Origin: JAFGQJ01 sp964495755
GTDB lineage: Bacteria > Spirochaetota > Spirochaetia > SZUA-6 > DRHE01
Assembly: GCA_964495755.1 (NCBI GenBank)
Contig: CAZBXU010000029.1
Span: 1-25,384, forward strand
Reading direction: 5' to 3'
DNA length: 25,384 nucleotides
Shown: in pieces, positions 14,549 to 22,083 of the stretch
Numbering within the stretch: position 1 is the stretch's first letter
How the letters are laid out: each line of letters begins with the position of its first letter
Notes under the pieces: model-generated
Told to the model about the DNA's origin: nothing
Seen by the model: the letters and a program-made list of their open reading frames with translations, nothing else
The model's database searches: none
Position numbers and translations under genes: made by a program

Positions 14549-14601
14549 GGTGTCTATCCCCAATACGGGAAAAGAACTCAAAACAATCCACGGAGGGAGC
14601 T

Positions 14602-15783
14602 ATGAAAGCTACAAAAACGGTTCTGGCAGTGTTGGTCGTACTGCTGCTCGGAGCGACACTTGTGATGGTCGGCTGCAAGAAGAAGGAGGAAGTAAAAGAG
14701 GCCAAGACGATCAAGGCGGGCTTCGTCTACGTCGGCCCGGTCGGGGACTACGGCTGGTCCCACGCCCACGAGGTCGGGCGAAAATATGTGGAGTCAAAGC
14801 TTGACTGGCTGGAGACGGTGTATGTGGAATCCGTTCCGGAAGGCGATGCCGCTCGAATCATCGACAGACTCGTTGTCGAGGAGAAGTGTGACGTGGTTTT
14901 TACCACCAGCTTCGGTTACATGGATGACACGGTAGCGGCCGGGGCCAAGTACCCTGACCAGCTGTTCATGCATTGCTCAGGATTCAAGAACTCGGAGAAC
15001 GTGGGCACCTATTTCGCCGAGTTGTACCAGATGTACTACCTCAACGGTCTGATGGCCGGTGCATTGACCAAGAGCAATAAGGTCGGGTATGTGGGCGCCT
15101 TCCCTATTCCCGAGGTTGTACGCCATATCAACGCCTATGCCCTCGGAGTGAAAGATGCCAACCCCGACGCCCGGGTGCACGTACGCTGGATCTTCTCCTG
15201 GTACGATCCGGCCAAGGCCCGGGAAGCTGCGGAAGCCCTCGTGGCCGACGGCATCGACGCCCTGGCCTTCACAGAGGATTCACCGGCGGTGATCGAGGTG
15301 GGACAGGAGCACATGGAGAAGGGTGAAACCGTCTACAGCTTCAGTCACTACAGCCCGATGGAAGCCTTCGGTCCGGACTCTGCGGTCTCCGGACAGCTCG
15401 TTGACTGGGGTGTGATGTACGAGCGGATTCTCAGCGACATCTACAACGGCACCTGGAGCAAAGAGGACCTATGGTGGCTGGCCAAAGAGAAGGCGGCTCT
15501 GCTCGGCGGCAGCTTAGACCATGAGATCAATCCGAAGTTCGTCGATGATCTGAAAGCTGTGTCCATCACTACGCCGGATCTGGGAATATTGAGTGCCTAT
15601 GACCTGGTCATGAAGCGCTACGAGCAGATGAAGCAGGGCAGGGATGCCTTCGATCCCTTTGCCGGTCCAATCTCCGACAACAAGGGCACGGTTCGGATCG
15701 CTGGCGGGGCTATGGGCAGCAAAGGCGAGCTGCTCAGCATCGATTACTACGTGGACAACGTCGTGGGCGACGTACCCAAGTAG
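14602..15783 (+). CDS. BMP family (PnrA/TmpC-like) substrate-binding lipoprotein
   Basis: 393-aa periplasmic binding lipoprotein. The signal peptide (MKATK, hydrophobic core, then LVMVGC) ends in a lipobox whose Cys25 would be lipidated; a lysine/glutamate-rich tether follows. The mature domain starts IKAGFVYVGPVGDYGWSHAH, the BMP-family opening that contacts the ligand, and includes DVVFTTSFGY, KVGYVGAFPIPEVVRHINAY and DALAFTEDSP. Relatives bind purine nucleosides or other small ligands for a rhodopsin-like-fold ABC importer. ATG 14602 is chosen for its GGAGG site and signal peptide; the frame opens earlier at 14521 inside the promoter. No permease or ATPase gene adjoins it: a terminator follows directly, so it is expressed alone. 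Confidence 0.92.
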   Translation: MKATKTVLAVLVVLLLGATLVMVGCKKKEEVKEAKTIKAGFVYVGPVGDYGWSHAHEVGRKYVESKLDWLETVYVESVPEGDAARIIDRLVVEEKCDVVFTTSFGYMDDTVAAGAKYPDQLFMHCSGFKNSENVGTYFAELYQMYYLNGLMAGALTKSNKVGYVGAFPIPEVVRHINAYALGVKDANPDARVHVRWIFSWYDPAKAREAAEALVADGIDALAFTEDSPAVIEVGQEHMEKGETVYSFSHYSPMEAFGPDSAVSGQLVDWGVMYERILSDIYNGTWSKEDLWWLAKEKAALLGGSLDHEINPKFVDDLKAVSITTPDLGILSAYDLVMKRYEQMKQGRDAFDPFAGPISDNKGTVRIAGGAMGSKGELLSIDYYVDNVVGDVPK

Positions 15784-15812
15784 GTCGCCGGGTCCGGCGA
15801 ACTGAATGTATC

Positions 15813-15852
15813 GGGGGAGCTTGTCGTGTTCGGGCAGGCTCCCCGTTTTTTT
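15813..15852 (+). terminator. rho-independent terminator of the BMP gene
   Basis: GGGGAGC (15814-15820) pairs with GCTCCCC (15838-15844) around a 17-base loop, followed by G and seven T (15846-15852). It begins 30 bases after the stop codon. Confidence 0.85.
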
Positions 15853-15896
15853 CCGGTTTTGATCGAGTCCATATCTGTATCTGACGTTGGAGAATC

Positions 15897-16760
15897 ATGA
15901 GTCGATCCGGAACGATTTACAGGCCGCTGCCATTTTTCCTGATCGTGTTTGCCCTGACCTGGATACCCCTGTGGCTCCTGGCAATCGGGTTGAATCGGGG
16001 GTGGTTCGCCATGAGCTTCCTGCCCGTCGCCGTGGGCGGGATCAGCCCGACTTTTTCCGCTTTGATCATGATCTACACCTCCCGGCACAAGAAACTGAGG
16101 CGGGACTTTTGGCACCGCGTCCTGGATCCTCGGTTGATACCTCTCCGCTGGTTGCCGATCATCCTTTTGTTCGTCCCGCTCCTGATGACTGTTGCCGTGG
16201 TGATATCCACCGGTTTCGAAGGTCTTCTTTCCCAGCTGCGGCCGAATCCGCGCTTTCTCGCAGCACCCCTCGGTTTTTTCCTCCTCACTCTGATCTATGG
16301 GCCGATTCCGGAAGAATTGGGCTGGCGGGGATACGGAATCGACAGCCTAGTCAGCCGTATGAACGGATTCTGGACCACCGTGCTTTTCGGTATTATCTGG
16401 CCGCTGTGGCACCTGCCTCTGTTTTTTATAGACGGGACGTATCAGCACGTCCTGCTCGTACAGCCGATCCCGCTGGTTTTCTTTCTGGCCGGAATGCTGC
16501 CACAGACGGTGATCATGAACTGGATCTTTTTTCATACCAATCGAAGCGTGATTTCGGCGATCCTGTTTCACTTCACCATCAACTTCATGGGGGAAGCCCT
16601 AGCTATCGGTCAGCAGACGAAGGTCATCGCCGGGATTCTGTTTTTCGCCGCAGCGATCTGTGTTGTCGTCGCCGACCGGAAACTATTTTTCCAAAATCCG
16701 GTTGTCGAAAATCCTGCCTTTGGGCTAAAGGGGTTCCATGCCGATCATAGTAACAGCTAG
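15897..16760 (+). CDS. CPBP family intramembrane glutamic/metalloprotease
   Basis: 287-aa inner-membrane protein with about seven to eight hydrophobic segments. CPBP (Abi) motifs are present in order: EELGWRG (Glu139-Glu140, Arg144), WPLWHLPLFF with His172, and LFHFTIN with His225 and Asn229. Such proteases cut within membranes (CAAX prenyl protease Rce1 is a relative); bacterial members are linked to peptide maturation, immunity or regulation. The ATG at 15897 follows a GGAG site six bases upstream. The next gene, a hybrid sensor kinase, starts 9 bases after its stop, so the two may be co-transcribed; a link to signalling is only suggested by that. The C-terminal tail after the last helix is short and polar. 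Confidence 0.88.
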   Translation: MSRSGTIYRPLPFFLIVFALTWIPLWLLAIGLNRGWFAMSFLPVAVGGISPTFSALIMIYTSRHKKLRRDFWHRVLDPRLIPLRWLPIILLFVPLLMTVAVVISTGFEGLLSQLRPNPRFLAAPLGFFLLTLIYGPIPEELGWRGYGIDSLVSRMNGFWTTVLFGIIWPLWHLPLFFIDGTYQHVLLVQPIPLVFFLAGMLPQTVIMNWIFFHTNRSVISAILFHFTINFMGEALAIGQQTKVIAGILFFAAAICVVVADRKLFFQNPVVENPAFGLKGFHADHSNS

Positions 16761-16769
16761 AGGTATCGG

Positions 16770-18719
16770 ATGTTTGAAGTTCTTGTTGTAGACAACCATC
16801 CCCTTATCCGGGAATACGTATCAACCCTGCTCGGAAAGGAAGGGTACACCGTACTTAGCGCGGAAGACGGGCTGGCTGCAGTGGATATCCTGCGCGAGCA
16901 TCATCCCAAGGTGATCTTTGTCGACCTGATCATGCCCAATATCGATGGGCAGGCTCTCTGCCGTATCGTTCGCCGCATGCCCGGGCACAAGGATTCCTTC
17001 CTGGTTGTTCTTTCAGCCACAGCTGCGGAAATGTCCATGCCCGTGAAAGAATGCAGTGCCAATGCCTATATCGCCAAAGGACCGTTCAAGAAGATGTCCG
17101 TTCATATACTCGATGTGATAGAGCTGGCAAAGAAGAGCGATTTCAAGGCGGTGGAAACCGAAGTTCGGGGATTGGAAGACATCCATGCCCGAGAAATTAC
17201 CAAAGAACTACTCCAGCTGAAGCATCACTTCGAAGTGGTCCTGGCCAGCATGAACGAAGGCATCTTGGAGATTAACGGGGAAGGCAGGATCGTCTATGTA
17301 AACGGGGCGGCGATTGGGATCATCGGGCGGGTCGAGGAGAAGCTGCTTTCCGCTAACTTTGTCGATCTGTTCGAGGAAGCTTTTCGCGACAGAGTCGTAT
17401 CCTACCTCGAGGCGGTCGGGGCAGCCAATGGCAGCCCGCCGTCACCCGGTGTCGAGGTTCAATTGGGGGATAAAGAGCTGGAGCTGCGGGTGTACCCCAT
17501 TCGTGAAGACGGACAAAAATCAATCGTCCTTCTGATGGATATCACCGAGCGGAAGCGCTTTGAGGATCAGCTGCGTCGTTCCCAGCGGTTGGAATCGATC
17601 GGAACCCTGGCCGCCGGAGTTGCCCATGATTTTAACAATCTGCTGACCGTCATACAGGGCAATACGGATATTATGGCTATGGATCTCCAGCAGACCCATC
17701 CCCACTACGAGAGGCTGCAGGAGATCCTGCGGCAGGTGCAGAGCGCGAAGCGTCTGACCGGTCAGCTCCTAGGCTATGCCCGGAAGGGACGCTTCGAGGT
17801 TCGCCTGCTCGATTTCAATCAGCTGATTCGTGAAACCGTCGAAACTTTCGGCCGAACCCGCAAGGAGATCTCGATCAACGTAGAGCTCGATCCGGAACTG
17901 GAGATTTTTGAAGGGGATGCCGGGCAGATCGAGCAGATGATCCTGAATCTGCTCCTCAACGCCGGAGACGCGATGCCGAGTCAGGGTGCGCTGGATATAC
18001 AAGCCCGAAACGTAGGTCACGAAGAGATATCAAGTGAAGTCTTCACTCCCAAGGAAGGGAAGTACGTGTTGATCTCCGTGCACGACACGGGAACCGGAAT
18101 GGACTCTGGAACCAGGGAACGCATATTTGAACCCTTCTTCACTACCAAGGAGATGGGCCGGGGCACGGGCTTGGGCCTCGCTTCGGTGTACGGCACGGTC
18201 AAGGGGCACGGGGGGTATATCGATGTAGAATCCGAGATCGGTCGGGGAACCACCTTCCGCATCTATCTGCCGGTAAAACCTGCGCTGCTGGGGGAGGGAA
18301 GGGAGGACGACCTCCAAAAGGAACAAAGCGCGCCGGAACCGGCGAGCCGCGGGACGATCCTGCTTGTTGACGACGAACAGGCCGTTCGCAAGGTGGCCGT
18401 CGAAATCCTCCGGAAACTACATTTCGACGTACTGGCTGTCGACACCGGCGAGGGAGCGTTACAGCTGTTTCGGGAGCATCGCGAGGATATCGTGTTGGTA
18501 ATCCTTGATATTGTCATGCCGGCAATGGGGGGGAGCGAGGTTTTTCGTGAGCTTCGCGGGCTGGACCCCAACGTTAAGGTTCTTTTGTGCAGCGGGTACA
18601 GTATTCAGGGCGAGGCTGACCAGCTGATCGGTACAGGTGCGAGTGGCTTCATACAGAAGCCTTTCAGCCTTCGCAGCCTGGGCCGGAGCATCAACGATAT
18701 CGTGGGGCCGGAAGCGTAG
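16770..18719 (+). CDS. hybrid sensor histidine kinase, REC-PAS-HisKA-HATPase-REC
   Basis: 649-aa soluble kinase. N-terminal receiver (about 1-120): Asp52 in FVDLIMP is the phosphate acceptor and Lys103 the conserved lysine; the acidic pair is D8-N9, one acid short. A PAS domain follows (about 150-262, ending DITERKR). The kinase core has an H-box with His286 (GVAHDFNNLL), N-box residues Asn393 and Asn397, G1 DTGTGM (439-444) and G2 GRGTGLGL (463-470). The second receiver (about 528-645) has D534-D535, acceptor Asp580 (ILDIVMP) and Lys630 (FIQKPF). No membrane segments, so the input is cytoplasmic or comes by phosphorylation of the first receiver. It ends in TAG, and the next in-frame codons lead into an Hpt domain gene. 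Confidence 0.93.
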   Translation: MFEVLVVDNHPLIREYVSTLLGKEGYTVLSAEDGLAAVDILREHHPKVIFVDLIMPNIDGQALCRIVRRMPGHKDSFLVVLSATAAEMSMPVKECSANAYIAKGPFKKMSVHILDVIELAKKSDFKAVETEVRGLEDIHAREITKELLQLKHHFEVVLASMNEGILEINGEGRIVYVNGAAIGIIGRVEEKLLSANFVDLFEEAFRDRVVSYLEAVGAANGSPPSPGVEVQLGDKELELRVYPIREDGQKSIVLLMDITERKRFEDQLRRSQRLESIGTLAAGVAHDFNNLLTVIQGNTDIMAMDLQQTHPHYERLQEILRQVQSAKRLTGQLLGYARKGRFEVRLLDFNQLIRETVETFGRTRKEISINVELDPELEIFEGDAGQIEQMILNLLLNAGDAMPSQGALDIQARNVGHEEISSEVFTPKEGKYVLISVHDTGTGMDSGTRERIFEPFFTTKEMGRGTGLGLASVYGTVKGHGGYIDVESEIGRGTTFRIYLPVKPALLGEGREDDLQKEQSAPEPASRGTILLVDDEQAVRKVAVEILRKLHFDVLAVDTGEGALQLFREHREDIVLVILDIVMPAMGGSEVFRELRGLDPNVKVLLCSGYSIQGEADQLIGTGASGFIQKPFSLRSLGRSINDIVGPEA

Positions 18720-18725
18720 AAAGGA

Positions 18726-19055
18726 TTGGATACGGATATCAAAGCCTTGGCGGAACAGCTTGGCCTGGAAGAAAATGACGCCCTGCGACTTGTACAGATA
18801 TTCATCGAGACGACCGAACAGGATCTTCTCCTTTTGGAGCGGGCCTTTGCCGATCAGGACGCCGACCAAGTGAGAAAACTTGCCCATCACATCAAGGGGG
18901 CCGCGAGCAACCTGGAGCTGACCGTTATCACGGAGGCGGCGCTGGCAATCGAAGAGAAGGCCCGCTCGAACCTACTTGAGGACACAGAGCCTCAGATAGC
19001 AGCGATCCGCAGCGGATTAGATTCGATGTGCACAGAGATGACCTCGTGGGATTGA
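18726..19055 (+). CDS. Hpt (histidine phosphotransfer) domain protein
   Basis: 109-aa four-helix Hpt protein. The phosphoacceptor is His54 in LAHHIKGAASNLEL, matching the AHxLKGxxxNLG motif. It would carry phosphate from Asp580 of the upstream kinase's second receiver to another response regulator; none with an output domain is in the window. The start is a TTG at 18726, the first usable codon, with AAAGGA directly before it and no proper spacing. The gene is in the same frame as the kinase, separated from its TAG (18717-18719) by two sense codons (K, G), so it looks like the detached tail of a once-fused kinase. Only 4 bases lie between its stop and the next gene. Confidence 0.88.
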   Translation: MDTDIKALAEQLGLEENDALRLVQIFIETTEQDLLLLERAFADQDADQVRKLAHHIKGAASNLELTVITEAALAIEEKARSNLLEDTEPQIAAIRSGLDSMCTEMTSWD

Positions 19056-19059
19056 GAAT

Positions 19060-20796
19060 ATGGCGATAGCGGTTTCACACAGAGAGATTGAGAAAGAAGC
19101 GGACGACAATATAGCCCTTGGCAGGCTTCTGCGAAAAGACCGGGAGGAAGAGAAGACAAAGGCTGTAGAGCGGATTCTGTCCACCGACCTTCGCATCCCG
19201 CAGAAGATCGAGAAGATCCAGGAGATCGACGAGAAGGAAGGAGAGGAGGTCGAGCGAATCGTACAGCGAGCCTACTTGCAGGCTGTACGACGACAGTTCG
19301 TCAAAATCCGAGATGCCGTCAAAGTGCCGCAGAAAAGCGTTTCCTATCTTCCCTACCTGCTAAAAGAAAGGAAACGGGTACGCGAGTTTGGCAAGGAAAC
19401 CCATGTTCTGGAGACACGCTTTCTCCCGCCGGGCATACGGGTGAATCGGGAGCTGCGCGATTACTTCGTGCGATCTCTTCAGAATTGGGCGGCGGATCTT
19501 TCCCCGCGGCTAAACCTGATCACCGAACAGGGATGGCTGCACCTCACACCGCTACAGTACAACCTGGTTGTTTTGCTCAAAGCTTTGACGGATAAACTGC
19601 TCGTTTTTGACTTTGTTCACTTGAACTACCGGGATCGAAACCTGATCGACAAAGTGAAGCGGATCGAAAGCCTCTTCCTCATGCTGCACTATCGGCCGGA
19701 GTACGTGGACAGCGTCCTCAGTTCTGTCCTGACCGTCTATAAAAAGCAGGGCAAAAAAGAGGAGGAGGGCAGCGAGACTCGGAACCTAGCCGTGCGTATT
19801 CTGACAAAAGAAGCCTCCCTTCCATCGCTGTACAATTGTATCGTCGGTTTCAATATGGTAAAAAACCGGTGCTTTCTCACCCTTGCCGACCTGATGCGGC
19901 CGGGGCTGGGCGAGACGGTGAGCTCAAAAGAGTTTAACTGCAGCGCCGATGTGCGACAACGCATCGATGCCTATGTTCAGAAGTCCCTCGATTCCATTAA
20001 GAAGCTTCACAGTCAATTGCACGAGGTGCGCCGTCTAAACAGTTACCTGGGCTATGATGATCAGGGCAATATCGATACAGGGAACCTGCGTCGATTGTAC
20101 AGAAAGACGGTTGGCGAGGACGAAGGCGACTACGATGTAGATCAGGAGAATGTGCTACTGTTCGCTCAGCGCCTGTTCCAGGCATTTTACAGTACCTTTC
20201 TGCCTTTACTGAACGGAAAAGTACAGATCGGAGGGATCGGCCGAGCCGCTGTTTTTTCGCGTTCCTTCTACGAGTTGGAGATGGCCAGGCTGGGAGCGGT
20301 TGTGGAGAAGCTGAAAAAAGGACCGTTCCATTTCAGCAATTTTCCCCTGTCCCAGTATCTGCAGGTCAAGGAAGCCAGGATTGGAGCTATAGGAAATGAA
20401 GGGGAGTTGATCCAGCTCATAGACGAGGGCATCGCCGGCTTGGCTGATCTGGGTAAGAGTCTGGCCAAGGTGCTCGGCTCGGGCGTGGGAACTCTGAAGG
20501 CCGAAAAAGTCGAACCCCTCGAACTTGTGATTTTCCAGGGAAAGCCGTACTCCCTGCCCTACGCCGAGCAGCGGATCCGGGACCGTTCCTACCTGGAGGG
20601 AAAGATCGTTTCAGAAGCCCTCTCCGATGCGGTGTCGCTCTGTTTTACCGCAGGAATGCTTTTCCGCGACCGCTTCGTTTTCTTCTTTCTGGGCAACGAG
20701 AGAAGATACGAGATGAAGCTTCAGGCTCAGACGAAGTTCCTGAAAAACCTAATGGATCCCGATCGTTATTCGGATCTCGTCTCCCGGTATCAATAA
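19060..20796 (+). CDS. 578-aa protein of unknown function (spirochaete-type)
   Basis: I do not recognise a defined domain. From memory it resembles a large family of unknown function restricted to spirochaetes (DUF5312-like), but I am not certain. The protein is soluble, rich in Lys, Arg and Glu, and mostly helical; residues 5-90 are highly charged and may form coiled coils. The middle (about 130-230) is more hydrophobic, with LHLTPLQYNLVVLLKAL and SLFLMLHYRPEYV, and a C-terminal SLCFTAGMLFRDRFVFFFLG stretch is strongly hydrophobic but probably buried. No nuclease, nucleotide-binding or DNA-binding motif is seen. Starting 4 bases after the Hpt stop, it is probably translated with the relay proteins and may be its effector or partner. 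Its end overlaps the convergent gene by 7 bases. Confidence 0.78.
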   Translation: MAIAVSHREIEKEADDNIALGRLLRKDREEEKTKAVERILSTDLRIPQKIEKIQEIDEKEGEEVERIVQRAYLQAVRRQFVKIRDAVKVPQKSVSYLPYLLKERKRVREFGKETHVLETRFLPPGIRVNRELRDYFVRSLQNWAADLSPRLNLITEQGWLHLTPLQYNLVVLLKALTDKLLVFDFVHLNYRDRNLIDKVKRIESLFLMLHYRPEYVDSVLSSVLTVYKKQGKKEEEGSETRNLAVRILTKEASLPSLYNCIVGFNMVKNRCFLTLADLMRPGLGETVSSKEFNCSADVRQRIDAYVQKSLDSIKKLHSQLHEVRRLNSYLGYDDQGNIDTGNLRRLYRKTVGEDEGDYDVDQENVLLFAQRLFQAFYSTFLPLLNGKVQIGGIGRAAVFSRSFYELEMARLGAVVEKLKKGPFHFSNFPLSQYLQVKEARIGAIGNEGELIQLIDEGIAGLADLGKSLAKVLGSGVGTLKAEKVEPLELVIFQGKPYSLPYAEQRIRDRSYLEGKIVSEALSDAVSLCFTAGMLFRDRFVFFFLGNERRYEMKLQAQTKFLKNLMDPDRYSDLVSRYQ

Positions 20797-21392
20797 ACCG
20801 GTCCCAGCAGTTCCCGCGCGGTTTCCTCGAGGCGATTGATGCTGATCGGTTTCGGCACGAAACGGGTTGATTTTCTAAAGTATGGATTCGCTGGAAGGGA
20901 GCGGGGCGGCGAACCGAGGTAGATGATCTTCACACCCGGTTCGATCGCCCGGCAGATCTCGAAATAGCGGGGATAGTCCTCGTCGGATAGATTTTCGTTG
21001 ATGATGATGAGCTTGGTTCCCAATCGCCGCAGAAGGTGTACCGCGTCAAAACTCTCCCCGATTCGGGTAAATACGAATCGTCTCTTCAAGGAGCATTTCT
21101 TCAACAACTTCGTAAGTTCCGGATGAATATCCACGACCAGCGCGCTGGTTCGCTTCCTTCCCCTGCGCCCGGAGCCCTCTATCGCAGGTCGCTTGTCCCC
21201 TCTGCCTCTCCGGGCGGTTCGTTTATCGGTTTCATCACCAAGAGCCATGACCGCCTCGATCTTCTCGTCAAGATCGAGGGAACTGCGCATTATCGGGACC
21301 AGTTTGCGTTGCTCCGCCGCAGCGCGCTTCTTCTTCAACAGCAGACCGTAGAGGAGATATTTGTCCGCTTTCGAAAGGTTGCCGATATCCAT
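20790..21392 (-). CDS. pseudo-receiver domain protein
   Basis: 200-aa protein with a helical, basic N-terminal part (about 1-80, including an RRGRGDKR and a GRRGRKR cluster) and a response-regulator-like C-terminal domain (about 83-198). In the alignment by eye, the acidic pocket is reduced to Asp88 (VVDIH), the phosphorylated Asp is replaced by Asn132 (LIIINENL), the switch Thr/Ser is Gly160 (IIYLGS), and only the signature lysine remains (Lys181, FVPKPI). It therefore probably cannot be phosphorylated in the normal way and may act as a protein-interaction module. It is encoded tail to tail with the 578-aa protein, overlapping by 7 bases, and lies 30 bases downstream of the ACT-domain gene, likely in one transcript with it. 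Confidence 0.75.
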   Translation of the reverse strand: MDIGNLSKADKYLLYGLLLKKKRAAAEQRKLVPIMRSSLDLDEKIEAVMALGDETDKRTARRGRGDKRPAIEGSGRRGRKRTSALVVDIHPELTKLLKKCSLKRRFVFTRIGESFDAVHLLRRLGTKLIIINENLSDEDYPRYFEICRAIEPGVKIIYLGSPPRSLPANPYFRKSTRFVPKPISINRLEETARELLGPVY

Positions 21393-21422
21393 GGCTGTCG
21401 GGATTCTATCCAGCTGCCTCGA

Positions 21423-21968
21423 TTAGAACTCCACCTGGGTTACCGTGATGGGGGTCAATTTAACGTCCAGGTTCTGTTCCGCCTCCAGCGTTTCGATCTC
21501 TTCCCGCAGCGATGCCAGGGACACCGAGGGGGGGACACTGATCCGCACCCGCATCACGAACATCGGCGCCCCCGTCCACGGTGCGGCCGTGGTGTCGGTC
21601 TCCAAATCTTCGATGTTGATTCCGTGACGACGCAACAGCGAGGTGATTGAATGAACGATGCCGGGAATATCGAGAGAAACCGATTCGATCATGTACGGCC
21701 TCAGGTTCGAGTCTGCTTTTGGCGCTACGGTCTCCTTCATGGAGATGTGGAGATCCAGAAGTTCCGCCATCTTCGGTGTTTCCTCGATCAGGGATTCGAT
21801 ATCGCCGGAATCACCGGACAGCAACAGCATCACTGCGAACTCCCCGCCGAGGACGGCCATTCGGCTTTCTTCGATATTGCACCGTTTGTCCAGGATCGAC
21901 GTGGTCAGGTCGTCGACAATCCCGACCCGATCGCTCCCAATAGCGGTTAATATGGCGTGTCCCTTCAT
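21423..21968 (-). CDS. double-ACT-domain protein, GcvR-like
   Basis: 181-aa protein with two ACT domains: about 4-75 (AILTAIGSDRVGIVDDLTT, then NIEESRMAVLGGEFAVMLLL) and about 92-178 (ESVSLDIPGIVHSITSLL, then INIEDLETDT). This is the layout of GcvR, which controls glycine-cleavage genes through GcvA, and of related small-molecule sensors. No GcvA-type regulator is present here, so the target is unknown; threonine dehydrogenase elsewhere in the window makes glycine metabolism a plausible theme but no more. The ATG at 21968 follows a strong GGAGGGAAGG site. A weak promoter (TGGACA, 15-base spacer, TATAAA, minus strand 22021-21995) lies upstream. Confidence 0.87.
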   Translation of the reverse strand: MKGHAILTAIGSDRVGIVDDLTTSILDKRCNIEESRMAVLGGEFAVMLLLSGDSGDIESLIEETPKMAELLDLHISMKETVAPKADSNLRPYMIESVSLDIPGIVHSITSLLRRHGINIEDLETDTTAAPWTGAPMFVMRVRISVPPSVSLASLREEIETLEAEQNLDVKLTPITVTQVEF

Positions 21969-22042
21969 GTTTCCTTCCCTCCGGGTGAGAAGATTTTATA
22001 GGGATGCTCCCGAGCTGTCCAGCATGTCCTGTCACTCCCGCC

Positions 22043-22071
22043 TTCCCATAAAACCTGCATCCCGTTATGCT
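22043..22071 (+). promoter_or_regulatory. possible promoter of the DUF3524 glycosyltransferase gene
   Basis: TTCCCA (22043-22048), 17-base spacer, TATGCT (22066-22071); each box matches consensus at four of six bases. Transcription would start near 22078, about six bases before ATG 22084. Weak evidence. Confidence 0.3.
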
Positions 22072-22083
22072 CCCCCTGAGCCT

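Larger units (their letters stand above)
14241..14601. other. 360-base intergenic region with a structured element and possible operators
   Basis: No convincing gene is seen. From the left it holds a long imperfect inverted repeat (14248-14315, listed separately), a short open stretch ending in MIKLKKIDEL at 14364 that has no start context, a near-palindrome GGGTCATTATAACCC at 14374-14388 (one mismatched pair), an inverted repeat GGATAA-N8-TTATCC at 14418-14437, and the promoter of the BMP gene at 14521-14548. The central part (about 14430-14520) is A/T-rich compared with its surroundings. Confidence 0.55.

Noticed and set aside
15887..16750. Second 287-aa open frame over the CPBP gene
   Set aside because: Same strand, shifted frame, Arg/Pro/Ser-rich with no membrane pattern; the CPBP frame has all catalytic motifs and a ribosome site.
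21658..22083. Upstream extension of the DUF3524 reading frame
   Set aside because: It runs antisense through the ACT-domain gene, has low-complexity Ser/Arg-rich translation and lies before the family's normal N-terminus.
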